From: Rivularia sp. MS3
Lineage (GTDB): Bacteria; Cyanobacteriota; Cyanobacteriia; Cyanobacteriales; Nostocaceae
Direction of reading: 5' to 3'
Assembly (NCBI GenBank): GCA_019192545.1
Contig: JAHCMI010000005.1
Location: 121,516-185,515 of the forward strand
DNA: 64,000 bases
A program made the translations under genes and the position numbers. This document shows positions 39,537-50,681 of this stretch, in pieces. The notes under the pieces were generated by a model that worked only from the letters and a program-made list of their open reading frames with translations, was not told the origin of the DNA and did no database searches. How positions within the stretch are numbered: the first letter of the stretch is position 1; every line of letters starts with the position of its first letter.

Positions 39537-40870
39537 AAGATTGCAGTTAATTCTTCTCTGGTAACTACTTCCCAAAATCCATCACTCATTGCAATGCCAC
39601 GTAGAATTTGAGTTCTGCTGGCATCTGCTACAAGGTTTAGCTCTAAAGTTTTAATTAGACTTTCTAACCTTTGTTCTTTTATTTCTATCGTGCTGTCAAA
39701 ATCAGGGTCTTTTAGTTGCTTTAATTTGAGAATTTGCTGTTGTAATTCTAGTATCTCTGGTGGTACTTCTTCAGTGTTTTCTGCTGGCATATTATCTACT
39801 ATACTTTCAGCCTTATTTTTCAAAGCTTGAATTGCTGCATTAACAGCATCTCCTAACCGAAAATAAGTCCGCACGTCACACTTCTTATGTTGGCGTGGTT
39901 TTGGGTAAGCACCTGGACATTTCAAATGTTCATAAGTCTTACCGTTCACCTTGTTGGAACGTTTTTCCATCGTGGAACCGCATTTAGCACATTTGCATAA
40001 ACCCACCAAAGGATTTGTAACATATCTACGTCTACCGCATGGATGAGTAGACAAAATTTGAATTATCTGTTGATGTTGTGCAACTGAGATAACACCTTCA
40101 TGGTCTGATTCTACTGTTACTTGCTTTTCTGAATCGAATGGGTAATAACGAACCATTCCACATAGTTGAGGATTAACTAACCATCTGCGAAACGCTGAAA
40201 CATCTCTAGGGAAGTCTTCATACTTGTATTTCCCTACTCGTTCTAATCCGTATTTATTAACTAGTTTTCTAATAGTTCCTGACAATTCACCCGATTCAAT
40301 AAACATCTCTACACATTCTCGGGCTACTTCAATATAAGTTTTATTAGTATTTCTATATTGCTTTTTATTCGGAACAACACTATCAGCATTCTTTATGAAA
40401 CCAAATATTGCTTGATATATCTTTCTTTTTTCTTGAAAATAACGATGCCCTTGGATGGCATTGTATCTATTTTTATCTCGAACCTGTGCAGACATTGCAG
40501 CTAATATTCTGCTGGTGAATAAACCTTCGGGAGTTTCTAAATCTAAACTTCCACCATCAAGAAATATCAACTCAACACCAAATTTCTGCAACTCCTCACG
40601 AGCAACTTCCCAACCCAACGCAGAGCGCGTAAATCTGTCAAAACACGGTACGATAATTTTATCAACTTTTCGCGATCGCACTAATTCTAATACTCGGTTA
40701 TACCCCTTGCGTTTATCAGAAGCACCCGATTCAATATCCCAATGGATTTGCTCTTCACTCAATCCATATTGCTTTAATTTATCTATGTAGCGCTCTAACC
40801 CGTGACCTTCTGAATGTTGCCTTTGAGTGGATACCCGACAATAACCTAATGCTCTCGATAAATCGCGCAT
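39461..40870 (-). CDS. XisF-like large serine recombinase (excision of the third nifH element)
   Basis: 469 residues. N-terminal resolvase domain with catalytic Ser14 in YCRVSTQRQ and the DRFTRSALGW helix region, then a recombinase domain (about 165-280), a zinc-ribbon (CKCAKCGSTMEKR with a later LKCPG) and a C-terminal coiled coil. Organisation and sequence resemble XisF, which excises the fdxN element of Anabaena in developing heterocysts. Its start is only about 62 bp from the point where nifH is broken at codon 136, and it is transcribed away from that border. xisH and xisI homologues were not seen here. The partner attachment site is outside the window. Confidence 0.88.
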   Translation of the reverse strand: MRDLSRALGYCRVSTQRQHSEGHGLERYIDKLKQYGLSEEQIHWDIESGASDKRKGYNRVLELVRSRKVDKIIVPCFDRFTRSALGWEVAREELQKFGVELIFLDGGSLDLETPEGLFTSRILAAMSAQVRDKNRYNAIQGHRYFQEKRKIYQAIFGFIKNADSVVPNKKQYRNTNKTYIEVARECVEMFIESGELSGTIRKLVNKYGLERVGKYKYEDFPRDVSAFRRWLVNPQLCGMVRYYPFDSEKQVTVESDHEGVISVAQHQQIIQILSTHPCGRRRYVTNPLVGLCKCAKCGSTMEKRSNKVNGKTYEHLKCPGAYPKPRQHKKCDVRTYFRLGDAVNAAIQALKNKAESIVDNMPAENTEEVPPEILELQQQILKLKQLKDPDFDSTIEIKEQRLESLIKTLELNLVADASRTQILRGIAMSDGFWEVVTREELTAIFHELVEEVVCSASGRSQFFAARLKI

Positions 40871-40907
40871 ATTGACTGCATTTGAAACGATTTACCACAT
40901 CATATCA

Positions 40908-41171
<264 letters not shown>

Positions 41172-41261
41172 TCATCAACGTAAACTGTTCTATACAAACA
41201 TTGTAGCCATTTAACTATGTTTGTAAATCACATTATTTTTTAAGCAAAAGTAAGCAATAAT

Positions 41262-42653
41262 ATGACAGATATACAGGGCAAGGTTTTTAATGATTTTATC
41301 CCTCCAGCGACTACTGATGGCTCCTATCGAGGCAAGAAAGAGCAACGAGACGCTACTCAAAAACATTTCCGTATGAAATTAAAGCAAGAATTAGCAACGA
41401 TAAATCAAAGACTCAAACAATCCAAGATAAAAGTGAAGCTACTCCTTACAGGTAACGCTATCCAGCTACAAGCTACGCTACCGTTGAAACCGAGCGATAC
41501 TCATAAGCAAGGAAGAAGCAACAAGCAATATAAGATATCGCTCGGAATTCCAGCAAATTTTGACGGGTTAAGGACTGCTGAAGAAGAAGCTCAAGAGCTA
41601 GGCAAATTAATTGCTCGTCAAACTTTTATATGGACTGATAAGTATTTAGGAGTTAGAGCTACTAAAGAAAAGGGTATAACTTTTAGAGAATTCTACGATA
41701 TTTTTGAAAAAAAATACTTTGCCAATAAAAAAAAGACAAGAAAAAGTGTTGGTACTTTTGAGAATTATAAAAGTAGATATAAAAGTATTTTTATGTCAGA
41801 TGAAGTTATATCAGCTAAATCTTTAAGAGAGATAGTTTTATCAATTTGTTCTCCGACTCCAAGATATGAAGCTATAAGAATAGCATCAATAATATCTAAT
41901 TTATTATCAATAGATACGAAATTTACTGACCTAATACTTAAGCAAGAGAAACGTGAAAGGAATATACCATCAGATAAAGAAATCGTCTTTTATATAAATA
42001 ATTTTCAAAAGCAATATGAATCGGCGAAAAATACTCCGAAATCTATAAGACACAAATGGAAAATTTATAAACTAGCTTACGGTTTATTAGCAATTTATGG
42101 TTTACGTCCTAGAGAAATAGTTAATAAACCTGATTTAAACTGGTTACTCTCACCAGAAAACGTTAGAAATACTTTCAAAGTACATGCTGATAATAAAACT
42201 GGGTATAGAGAAGTAGTTCCTTTTGTTGCTGATTGGGTTGAATTATTCGATATAAAGAATGAAGCAAATATCCGATTGTTTCAGGATACTATGCTTGGAT
42301 GCACTACAAGCAGAGAATTACATTTGAAAGTTGGTTTAATATCAAGTAATTTTGTTCGCTCAAAAATACCTTTTCAACCATACGATCTACGTCATGCTTG
42401 CGCTATTCGGGCACATTTGCAGGGAGTTCCAATTAAACCAGCATCCGATAATCTAGGACATACTGTTGAAATGCATACTAAAGTTTATCAGCATTGGTTC
42501 GGCTTCGATAATCGAGTCAAAGCTTTCAATCAAGCACGGCAAGAACAAAATGAATTGCAACATGCTTATGATGAAATTGCTAATTTGCGTAAAAGAGTAG
42601 CCGAATTAGAATTAGAAAACATTAGATTACGTCTAACTAGTAAAACGAAATAA
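41262..42653 (+). CDS. XisA/XisC-type tyrosine recombinase of nifH element 2
   Basis: 463 residues starting MTDIQGKVFNDFIPPATTDG. The conserved N-terminal part (LQATLPLKPSD, ISLGIPANFDGL, EEAQELGKLIARQTF) and C-terminal catalytic domain match the heterocyst excision recombinases. Catalytic features: Arg in GLRPREI, box II YDLRHACAIR (Tyr where most integrases have His), LGHTVEMHTKVY with the nucleophile Tyr, and a C-terminal coiled coil (LRKRVAELELENIRLRL). The middle (about 150-260) differs strongly from the two sister recombinases. It should excise the 1893-bp element in differentiating heterocysts. Confidence 0.9.
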   Translation: MTDIQGKVFNDFIPPATTDGSYRGKKEQRDATQKHFRMKLKQELATINQRLKQSKIKVKLLLTGNAIQLQATLPLKPSDTHKQGRSNKQYKISLGIPANFDGLRTAEEEAQELGKLIARQTFIWTDKYLGVRATKEKGITFREFYDIFEKKYFANKKKTRKSVGTFENYKSRYKSIFMSDEVISAKSLREIVLSICSPTPRYEAIRIASIISNLLSIDTKFTDLILKQEKRERNIPSDKEIVFYINNFQKQYESAKNTPKSIRHKWKIYKLAYGLLAIYGLRPREIVNKPDLNWLLSPENVRNTFKVHADNKTGYREVVPFVADWVELFDIKNEANIRLFQDTMLGCTTSRELHLKVGLISSNFVRSKIPFQPYDLRHACAIRAHLQGVPIKPASDNLGHTVEMHTKVYQHWFGFDNRVKAFNQARQEQNELQHAYDEIANLRKRVAELELENIRLRLTSKTK

Positions 42654-43524
<871 letters not shown>

Positions 43525-44928
43525 TTAATACCTTTGTCCTTCAAACTCTAACTTTATTTTATATTTAGCTAATTCAGTTTCTAACTCAGTTATGCGTTTT
43601 TTGAGAAATACTACTTCATCTTTTAATGTATCAACTTCATTATTATTCTCAGCAGTTTGTTGAAAGGCTTTACGTCGATTCTCTAAGCCAAACCATCTTT
43701 GGTACACTTTTGTATGTATATCTACAGAATGACCTAAATTATCAGATGCTGCTTTAATAGGAACTCCTTGTAAATGCGCTCGAATAGCACAAGCATGTCT
43801 TAAATCATATGGTGTAAATTGTAATCCTATATTAGAGAAAAATTTTGAAAGATTAGTTACCATTCCAGCTAAAGCAGATGGTGTTATTTCTCTATCCACA
43901 TAATCTTTTAAAAGATTAATATTCTCTTGGTTTTTGATATCAAAAAGTTCAATCCATTCTGACACAAAGGGAAATACCTCTCTGTATCCAGTTTTGTTAG
44001 ATTCGTGAACTTTAAAGGTGCTATGTTCATTTTCAGATGAAACCAACCAGTTTAAATCGGGTTGATTCATGATTTCTCTAGGTCGCAATCCATACACGGC
44101 TATTAAACCGTATATTAGTTTGTAAATTTTATTGCTTTTAATGCTTTTAGGCTTAACTGCTTTGATTTGTTGTAAATGTAGATCGAAACAAAGATATCCC
44201 ATCGTGATATCCTTATCCAATGGAATATTGCGTTTATTTTTTTCTATCTTTAATTTCAAAACTTTGAAATCAGTTTTTAGATTAAATTTTTTAGCAATTG
44301 TATATCCTAGTTTGATTGCATGTTCTCTAGTATGAGGAGTTTTAGAAGTTAAAATGCAATTTACTAAATTTTCTGAATTTATTGGTATGTCTTGCAAAAA
44401 ATGTCTTCTGTAACATCTGATGACACCTTGATAAGTACTTTCACTTTTTAAATTACGCTTCCGAGTTGAAAAATAAAAGCTTTCAAATTGTTCGTAAAAT
44501 TCTCTAAAGGTAATGCTTTGTTTCTTATAAGCTTTAATTCCTAAGTATTTGTCATTCCATGCAAAAGTTTGACGAGCAATTAACTTCCCTAATTCTTGTG
44601 CTTCCTCTTCAGCTGTTTTTAATCCGTCAAAACTAGCTGGTATACCTAGACTTATGGTGTATTGCTTTCTTTGTTTCCCTTTCGGGTGTACGTCTGTTGG
44701 CTTCAAGGGAAGAGTGGCACGTAGTTGAATAGTTCCTTTTCTTGAATGAATGCTTACCTTAGTCTTGCTGGTTTTTAATCGTTGATTTACTTCTACTATT
44801 TCTTGTTCGAGCTTCATTTGTAAATGCTTTTGGGTTGCGTTAGCCACTTTTTGTCTTCCAGCAAAACTTCCATCAGTGGTAGTTGGTACTTCAAAATCGC
44901 TGAAAACTTCACCCTGTATATCTCTCAT
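43525..44928 (-). CDS. XisA/XisC-type tyrosine recombinase of nifH element 1
   Basis: 467 residues starting MRDIQGEVFSDFEVPTTTDG. The same conserved N-terminal block (LRATLPLKPTD, ISLGIPASFDGL, EEAQELGKLIARQTF), Arg in GLRPREI, box II YDLRHACAIR and nucleophile region LGHSVDIHTKVYQRWFG are visible, with a C-terminal coiled coil. It is a paralogue of the enzymes at 41262 and 50682, most different in residues about 150-260, which may read the different core sites. Predicted role: excision of the 1845-bp element from nifH codon 12. Confidence 0.9.
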   Translation of the reverse strand: MRDIQGEVFSDFEVPTTTDGSFAGRQKVANATQKHLQMKLEQEIVEVNQRLKTSKTKVSIHSRKGTIQLRATLPLKPTDVHPKGKQRKQYTISLGIPASFDGLKTAEEEAQELGKLIARQTFAWNDKYLGIKAYKKQSITFREFYEQFESFYFSTRKRNLKSESTYQGVIRCYRRHFLQDIPINSENLVNCILTSKTPHTREHAIKLGYTIAKKFNLKTDFKVLKLKIEKNKRNIPLDKDITMGYLCFDLHLQQIKAVKPKSIKSNKIYKLIYGLIAVYGLRPREIMNQPDLNWLVSSENEHSTFKVHESNKTGYREVFPFVSEWIELFDIKNQENINLLKDYVDREITPSALAGMVTNLSKFFSNIGLQFTPYDLRHACAIRAHLQGVPIKAASDNLGHSVDIHTKVYQRWFGLENRRKAFQQTAENNNEVDTLKDEVVFLKKRITELETELAKYKIKLEFEGQRY

Positions 44929-45041
44929 TTTTACACTAAAAGTACACTATTATTTGTGCTGTTTACTGCTAACAATTAATCAACTTAAACTGTTACAGAT
45001 AAACATATCACGATAAATTACGCTTTTAGTTAACAAATGCT

Positions 45042-45077
45042 GTAGAACGCTATCTGTCTGATATTTTCGTCAGTCAT
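45042..45077 (-). CDS. nifH: nifH fragment 1 (start codon and codons 1-12)
   Basis: The ATG at 45075-45077 begins MTDENIRQIAFY, the standard NifH N-terminus, in exactly 36 bases, ending with the repeat GTTCTAC. Beyond it the frame enters element sequence (SIC, stop). A ribosome site AGGAGAAAA precedes the ATG. The location, 185 bp after nifU, is the normal nifH position. Confidence 0.92.
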
Positions 45078-45134
45078 TAATTTTCTCCTGCAATTAATTG
45101 GTTTGCTAAGTGGGTGCAGTGCTTCTTGTTAATT

Positions 45135-45157
45135 GTCACTCCTATTAGGAGGGTGAC
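45135..45157 (-). promoter_or_regulatory. Stem-loop in the nifU-nifH intergenic leader
   Basis: GTCACTCCTA and TAGGAGGGTGAC form a stem with a small bulge, 58 bp before the nifH start. A second weaker stem lies at about 45166-45193 (AGAACGTG ... CACGCTCT). In Anabaena variabilis nifH mRNA is generated by processing near a stem-loop at this place; the same role is inferred here. Confidence 0.55.
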
Positions 45158-45215
45158 TTACTTATAGAACGTGGCGGGTGGCGCACGCTCTACAACTATT
45201 TGCTGTAGATTCATA

Positions 45216-45250
45216 ATTGGTTATTGGTTATTGGTTATTAGTTATTAGTT
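45216..45250. repeat. GGTTATT heptamer tandem repeat after nifU
   Basis: About five units of GGTTATT/AGTTATT run up to the nifU 3' end. They are short tandemly repeated sequences of the Nostocales type. Confidence 0.75.
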
Positions 45251-45262
45251 GATTGATTTCTA

Positions 45263-46168
45263 CTAACTGTTAACTGATTCAACTGTAATGTTATTGCTGA
45301 TACGTTCTTTTAATTTAGCTTCGATGGCATTTTTTAGAGTAGCCAAGCTGCTAGAACAAGAACCGCAAGCGCCTTGAAGCATTACTCTGACGCTATCGCC
45401 TTCTACATCATAAAGTTCTACATCTCCCCCATCGGCGATAAGAATGGGTCTGACTTCTTCATCTAATACTTTTTGTATCAGTGCTATTTTTTGCACTGGT
45501 GTTAGCGGTTTATCGCTAACTTGAACGCTGGTATTGCTATTACCGTTATTTGATTTTGTCTCGGAGGTAAAAGTAGAATTGCGTTGGTTTTCGATGATAA
45601 TGTCATCAATCGTAGCCAAACAGGTTCCACATCCACCTCCGGCTTTAATAAAGTTTGTAACTTCTTCTGCGGTTGTAAGTTTATTTTCTTTTACGATGCG
45701 CTGAATTTTTGGTTCGGTAATGCCGAAGCAGGTACAGATTATTGCTCCTTCGTCATCTTCATCATGAGCGGCAATTGGAATACCTTTGTAATTTGATATT
45801 GCTGCTTCTAAAGCTTCTTGCCCCATTACCGAGCAATGCATTTTTTCTTGAGGTAGTCCGCCTAAATATTCAGCTATATCTTTATTAGAAATATTGAGGG
45901 CTTCATCTAAAGTCTTGCCCTTTACTAATTCTACCAGAGCTTCCGACGATGCGATCGCACTAGTGCAACCAAATGTTTGAAAGCGAGCATCAAGGATTTT
46001 GTTTGTCTCTTCGTCTACCTTGATGTGCAGTCGTAAAGCGTCACCGCAGGCAATGCTACCGACTTCTCCGACGGCAAGTTTGACACCTGCTTCGCCTTTG
46101 TCTTCTAAAACGCCTTGATTTTTCGGATTGTAAAAGAATTCTAATACTTTATCTGTGTAGTCCCACAT
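45263..46168 (-). CDS. nifU: NifU, nitrogenase Fe-S cluster scaffold
   Basis: 301 residues with the three NifU parts. The N-terminal IscU-like domain (about 1-125) has Cys in SIACGDALR, FGCTSAIAS and MHCSVMGQEA. The central [2Fe-2S] domain (about 140-195) has ICTCFGITE and GGGCGTCLA. The C-terminal Nfu domain (about 220-301) has GACGSCSSS. It receives sulfur from NifS to build clusters for the nitrogenase proteins. It lies 121 bp after nifS and 185 bp before the nifH start. Confidence 0.97.
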   Translation of the reverse strand: MWDYTDKVLEFFYNPKNQGVLEDKGEAGVKLAVGEVGSIACGDALRLHIKVDEETNKILDARFQTFGCTSAIASSEALVELVKGKTLDEALNISNKDIAEYLGGLPQEKMHCSVMGQEALEAAISNYKGIPIAAHDEDDEGAIICTCFGITEPKIQRIVKENKLTTAEEVTNFIKAGGGCGTCLATIDDIIIENQRNSTFTSETKSNNGNSNTSVQVSDKPLTPVQKIALIQKVLDEEVRPILIADGGDVELYDVEGDSVRVMLQGACGSCSSSLATLKNAIEAKLKERISNNITVESVNS

Positions 46169-46289
46169 AGCCGTGTTTTGAGTGATGAGTAGTTAATTAT
46201 GGATGACAAATCGTAAGGAGGCCAGAGCAGTATTGAGAGTAGAATAAATTCTTTAACTCCTCACTCTTAACTCCTAAACCCTAACTAAT

Positions 46290-47498
46290 TTAGTGTTGAG
46301 CCAAAGCTTGTTCTTGGTCTTTTAGCCAAGCCGCATCATCGTTTTTGAAGGGTGATAGCTCGCGCAGTCGGCGCACGATGGCGGGTAATACTGCTAATAC
46401 TGCATCAATATCGGCATCTGTATTGTAACGAGATAGACTAAAACGAATAGAACCGTGCAAAGTTGTATAGGGTACTCCCATCGACCGCAAGATGTGGGAA
46501 GGTTCTAAGGAACCGGAACTACAAGCAGAACCACTAGATGCACAAATTCCGTGCTGATTTAATAATAGTAAGATAGCTTCGCCTTCAATGTATTTGAAAC
46601 CAATATTTGTAGTGTTGGGCAATCTCTGCGTTTCGCCACCATTGATTTCACATTCACCAATCAATTCTATTATAGCATTTTCTAGTCGGTCGCGCAAAGT
46701 TTTTTGTCTTTTTCCTGCTGATTCTAAATGTAATAGTTCTAATTCAGCAGCTTTACCTAAAGCTATGATTCCGGGTACGTTTTCGGTACCCGCACGTCTA
46801 CCGCGCTCTTGTCCTCCACCAATTACCAAAGGACGGAATCTAACTCCTTTTCGCACGTATAATGCGCCAATACCTTTGGGTGCATGGATTTTATGCCCCG
46901 AGAGAGTCAGCATATCAATGGTGCTGTTTTTCATATTAACGGGAATTTTCCCTACAGCCTGGACACCATCGACATGAAACAAAGCACCGTATGCTTTAGC
47001 TCGCTTACCAACTTCTTCCACAGGGAAAATTACGCCGGTTTCGTTATTTGCATACATAACGCTAACCAAAGCAGTATCATCAGTCAGAGCATTGTCTAGT
47101 TCATCTAAATCTAACTGTCCCTGACGATTCACTGAAAGATAAGTAACTCGATAGCCTTGCTTTTGTAACTGCTTGCAAAGATTGAGAACGGCAGGATGTT
47201 CTACCTGGGTTGTAATAATATGCTTTTTGCTTGGCTGTGCTTGAAGTGCAGCTCGAATAGCAGCGTTATCTCCTTCAGTTCCACCACTATTAAAGACAAT
47301 TTCAGAGGGTTCGGCACCGAGAAGGGCTGCAACATTTTCTCTAGCTTGCTTCACGGCTTTACCAACTTGTCCCCCGAAGGTATGCATACTAGAAGGATTG
47401 CCGTAATGTTCGCTTAAGTAAGGCACCATTGCCTCTACCACAAGTGGATCTACTTTGGTAGTAGCATTATTGTCTAGGTAAATACAGTCTTTTTGCAT
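46290..47498 (-). CDS. nifS: NifS cysteine desulfurase
   Basis: 402 residues. PLP-binding Lys in LSGHKIHAPKG, the substrate-activating Cys in GICASSGSACSSGS, and N-terminal MQKDCIYLDNNATTKVDP and GNPSSMH are all NifS hallmarks. It liberates sulfur from cysteine for Fe-S cluster assembly on NifU. It is located between fdxN and nifU on the same strand, in the standard cyanobacterial order. Full length, no anomalies. Confidence 0.97.
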   Translation of the reverse strand: MQKDCIYLDNNATTKVDPLVVEAMVPYLSEHYGNPSSMHTFGGQVGKAVKQARENVAALLGAEPSEIVFNSGGTEGDNAAIRAALQAQPSKKHIITTQVEHPAVLNLCKQLQKQGYRVTYLSVNRQGQLDLDELDNALTDDTALVSVMYANNETGVIFPVEEVGKRAKAYGALFHVDGVQAVGKIPVNMKNSTIDMLTLSGHKIHAPKGIGALYVRKGVRFRPLVIGGGQERGRRAGTENVPGIIALGKAAELELLHLESAGKRQKTLRDRLENAIIELIGECEINGGETQRLPNTTNIGFKYIEGEAILLLLNQHGICASSGSACSSGSLEPSHILRSMGVPYTTLHGSIRFSLSRYNTDADIDAVLAVLPAIVRRLRELSPFKNDDAAWLKDQEQALAQH

Positions 47499-47635
47499 AA
47501 TTTTGATTTCTCTAATAGTACTTCGGGATAAAATGTTTTCTCTTTTACTGTTTTTTTAAACTATGGAGAGTGGTAGGAGGAGACAAAGAGACAACAGAAC
47601 AAGGAGAAATTAATTCCTTACTCGCCGCTTATTAC

Positions 47636-47690
47636 TCTTCACTCCTCACTGTTCACTGCTCACTGTTCGCTGCTCACTGTTAACTGTTTC
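47636..47690. repeat. CTCACTGTT-type tandem repeat overlapping the fdxN 3' end
   Basis: Variations of CACTGTT and CACTGCT are repeated across about 55 bp and continue into the end of fdxN, so the last residues (QLTVSSEQ) are repeat-encoded. Confidence 0.7.
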
Positions 47691-48004
47691 GAGTATTTTT
47701 GGGAATAAGTATTAAACCACTTTTTCCAATATTCAGTTTTATCGTTTTTATTTGTAAGTTGTGATGTTAGATTTTTGTAAATATCGAACCAGTTTTCCCA
47801 ATAGTCTGATTTTATTTTTACGCAGCCGTCGAAAGTGGGACAACCAGCCTTACATTGAGGTACTGAATAAACACTATCAACACAGTTTTTACAAAGCTCG
47901 GGGTCAATCCACGGACGCTCATCAACCATTTTGATAGCATTACTAGGACAAACGGTTTTACATAAATCGCAGGAAATACACTTGCTAGTAATCTTGTAAG
48001 CCAT
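47660..48004 (-). CDS. fdxN: FdxN, nif-associated ferredoxin (2[4Fe-4S]-type)
   Basis: 114 residues. The first cluster motif is CISCDLCKTVCP; the second set of Cys is in LCKNCVDS, QCKAGCP and GCVKIK, with the extra spacing usual for cyanobacterial FdxN. A helical C-terminal tail carries two similar segments (YWENWFDIYKNL and YWKKWFNTYSQK). It is an electron carrier thought to work with NifB. It is uninterrupted here, unlike in Anabaena 7120 where fdxN holds the XisF element. The C-terminal end has been extended by a tandem repeat. Confidence 0.93.
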   Translation of the reverse strand: MAYKITSKCISCDLCKTVCPSNAIKMVDERPWIDPELCKNCVDSVYSVPQCKAGCPTFDGCVKIKSDYWENWFDIYKNLTSQLTNKNDKTEYWKKWFNTYSQKYSKQLTVSSEQ

Positions 48005-48224
48005 TTTTTACACCTTTATTTTTCGTTCTTGAGTTGAGGCAATGGCAATGGGTAATGAATCTAAATTAATTTTGGATTTTTGGATTTTGAATTTTGAATC
48101 AATCTCAAATCCGTTTTGGAAAGTAGGGGGCAAGGACATCTACACCCCCTTTGCTTGCTTTACTTGGGATTTACCCACAACTTGACTTGCTCAACTTTCC
48201 GTCAAATCTAAAATTATTTAATCT

Positions 48225-49682
48225 CTACTGATTATTAATTGCTTCTTTGTAAAAGTCTAAAGCAACTTTATCAATTAAGTCGTAAGCTTCAACAGCCTCT
48301 ATTCCTGCTTTTTGCAGTTCTTCCTTGGGACAATCCCCAATTTTAGAAACCAATACTGCTTTGCAGTCAGCCAATGCTTTAATAATATTTTCTAAAGTAG
48401 CTTCTTCACCGTATCCGCCTTGACAGAAATGATCGACCTTGCGATGTCCGACAAATTCTACTTTTCTACCATCCACTTCATAAATTTGAAACTCTTTGGC
48501 ATGTCCAAAGTGTTGGTTAACTATGCCACCACCTTTGGTTGCTACTGCTAGCAGCATTTTCTCGCCGGTAAGTTCTAAATCGAAGACTTCAAGTTCTTGT
48601 TTGGCGGTTTCGAGTTCTTCTCTGGTTTTCTCGATACCTTGATGAACTTCTTGACGCTGCTCCAAATTATATTCTGGAGCCATTTCCATGAATTTCTCTT
48701 TAGTAAATTCCTGGCTGCGGTCTTCTCCTAATAATCCGACTGCGTCCGCACGACATTGACGGCAATGACGCATCATTTTCATGTTACCGGAACATTTATC
48801 CTGTACTTCTTTTAATTCTTTGGAAGTCGGACCTCTTTGTCCGTTTAATCCAAAGTGAGTACCATGTTCGGGTGCGCTAATCAAGGGCATAATATTATGA
48901 ATAAATGCACCTCGTTCGCGGATGGCTTTGTTTACTTCGGGAAGATGATGGTCGTTAACTCCTGGAATCAATACTGAATTAACTTTACACAAGATATCTG
49001 CTTCGCGAAGGAGTTCTAAACCTTCCATTTGTCTTTCATGCAGAATTCTTGCTCCTTCAATTCCTCTGTAACGCTTGCGCTTGTAGTGAACCCAAGGATA
49101 AATTTTTGCTCCGATTTCCGGGTCAACCATGTTTATAGTTATAGTGACGTGGTCAACATTTAATTCTTTAATGCGGTCTACATAGTCCGGTAGCATCAAA
49201 CCGTTTGTAGACAAACAAAGTTTTATATCTGGAGCTTGAGAATTAATTAACTCAAAAGTTTTGAAAGTCTTATCTGGATTTGCTAAAGGGTCACCAGGAC
49301 CTGCGATTCCTAACACTGTCATTTGAGGAATCTTACCTGCAACTACCAAAACTTTTTGTGCTGCTTCTTCTGGTGAAAGTAATTCGCTAACTACTCCAGG
49401 ACGACTTTCGTTCGCACAGTCGTATTTTCGATTGCAGTAATTACATTGAATATTGCAGGCTGGAGCAACTGCTACATGCATACGAGCGTAGTGGTGGTGA
49501 GCCTCTTCGCTATAACAAGGATGTTTTGCAATCCGCTCTTTTGTTCTTTCATCGATTTCGATGCTGGGGCTGCTGTCATTGCAGCCAGTTCCACAACCAC
49601 CTTTTTTAGCTTTCGCTGGTGTAGCTGTAGATTCGCGCTCGGTTGGGGTGAAGATTCCTGTTGAAGTAGACGGTGATGTCAT
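48225..49682 (-). CDS. nifB: NifB, FeMo-cofactor biosynthesis radical SAM protein
   Basis: 485 residues from ATG 49682 ([18 protein letters not shown]). A TTG 15 codons upstream would add residues unlike the family. The N-terminal Cys-rich KKGGCGTGC, radical-SAM motif [27 protein letters not shown] and a C-terminal NifX-like domain (about 385-480, [20 protein letters not shown]) are present. It makes the NifB-co precursor of the nitrogenase cofactor. It is first gene of the nifB-fdxN-nifS-nifU-nifH group. A recombinase element separates it from its probable promoter. Confidence 0.96.
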   Translation of the reverse strand: MTSPSTSTGIFTPTERESTATPAKAKKGGCGTGCNDSSPSIEIDERTKERIAKHPCYSEEAHHHYARMHVAVAPACNIQCNYCNRKYDCANESRPGVVSELLSPEEAAQKVLVVAGKIPQMTVLGIAGPGDPLANPDKTFKTFELINSQAPDIKLCLSTNGLMLPDYVDRIKELNVDHVTITINMVDPEIGAKIYPWVHYKRKRYRGIEGARILHERQMEGLELLREADILCKVNSVLIPGVNDHHLPEVNKAIRERGAFIHNIMPLISAPEHGTHFGLNGQRGPTSKELKEVQDKCSGNMKMMRHCRQCRADAVGLLGEDRSQEFTKEKFMEMAPEYNLEQRQEVHQGIEKTREELETAKQELEVFDLELTGEKMLLAVATKGGGIVNQHFGHAKEFQIYEVDGRKVEFVGHRKVDHFCQGGYGEEATLENIIKALADCKAVLVSKIGDCPKEELQKAGIEAVEAYDLIDKVALDFYKEAINNQ

Positions 49683-50219
49683 GAATGAATTTCGCGTTCG
49701 TCGTCGGTCACTGGACAAATTTGCCAAGTGGGAGATGCCATCGCTGCTAGTTTAACCCAGGAATCGAAGTGGCAACGGTTTAGGCTTTAATCGAAAAACT
49801 AACGTTTTGGAGTGTGAGTTTATCGAGATGTAAAATCCCAGTTTCTCGGCTGGTGTGTGTCAACGCTTGAGAATTCTAGGAAGTTACTTTTTCAAGCTTT
49901 AACCGCTGCAACTTCTATATACAGGGCATGGTGCTATCTCAATACCATGCGATGACGCTCAAACTTATATATGGCAAAAGCTTCAACTCTATAGCTATTA
50001 ATGTTGACTATAAGTTGACTACAATAGCTAGTTTGAAAGCTTTAAATTTAAACTTGTTTGCTAATTTTACTTGCATTCATAAGTTGACTGAGAGTTTACT
50101 AAAAATATAAAGCTATTGATATGAAATTGAATAACAGTAATAAATGAAACGGAATAATTATGAATTTTTAATTATAATTATTATGCAAATTTTAACCTGC
50201 TAGCTTTTTATCAATTTCT

Positions 50220-50490
50220 TTATATAGGAATCCTAATTGATTTTTGTTAGCGGAGCGTGCCTGAAAGGCATAACATACGTAGGGTGTGTTGTCGCGCAGC
50301 GCAACGCACCATCATACAAGAGTTTCGGTGCGGCCTTACTGTCGTCGTAACGCAACGGCACGGCAATAATGGAGGAAGAACATCTACACTCCATTTTGCC
50401 TTAATAAAGCGGGAAGAAAATCTACACCGCTTTTTGCCTCCCCTACAAATACCTAATTTTTTTCAATATCCAAATCGGATTCCTATATAA
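50220..50490. mobile_element. MITE with TATATAGGAATCC terminal inverted repeats
   Basis: TATATAGGAATCC at 50221-50233 is inverted as GGATTCCTATATA at 50477-50489, with further matching outward and inward (about 19 bp in all). The 270-bp body has no gene but includes a third, degenerate copy of the GTAGGGTG palindromic repeat (50279-50354). It is inserted inside the nifB-leader element. Confidence 0.7.
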
Positions 50491-50640
50491 GAGTATCAAT
50501 ACTTATAATTTGACCGCAAATACTTGTTACTGCTTAGCATTAAAATTATAATTTATAAGTTCAGGTTTTCTATAAACTACACAATGGCACGGCAATAATA
50601 ACGGCAGAATATCTTACCCTATTTTGCCTTTCCTATAAGG
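50345..50640. repeat. GGCACGGCAATAAT repeat pair
   Basis: GGCACGGCAATAAT occurs at about 50357 and 50586, each followed within 45 bp by A(C/T)(T/C)C(C/T)ATTTTGCCTT-like sequence. It looks like a duplicated noncoding segment, one copy within and one outside the MITE. Confidence 0.5.
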
Positions 50641-50681
50641 AATTCGTGCCAGTCTTGTAAGCCTTAAATATAAATTTTATT

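Noticed and set aside
49683..49742. 20-codon frame ([20 protein letters not shown]) overlapping the nifB start
   Set aside because: It has an ATGA overlap with nifB, but no homology was recognised and the upstream frame is closed; noted as possible leader peptide only.
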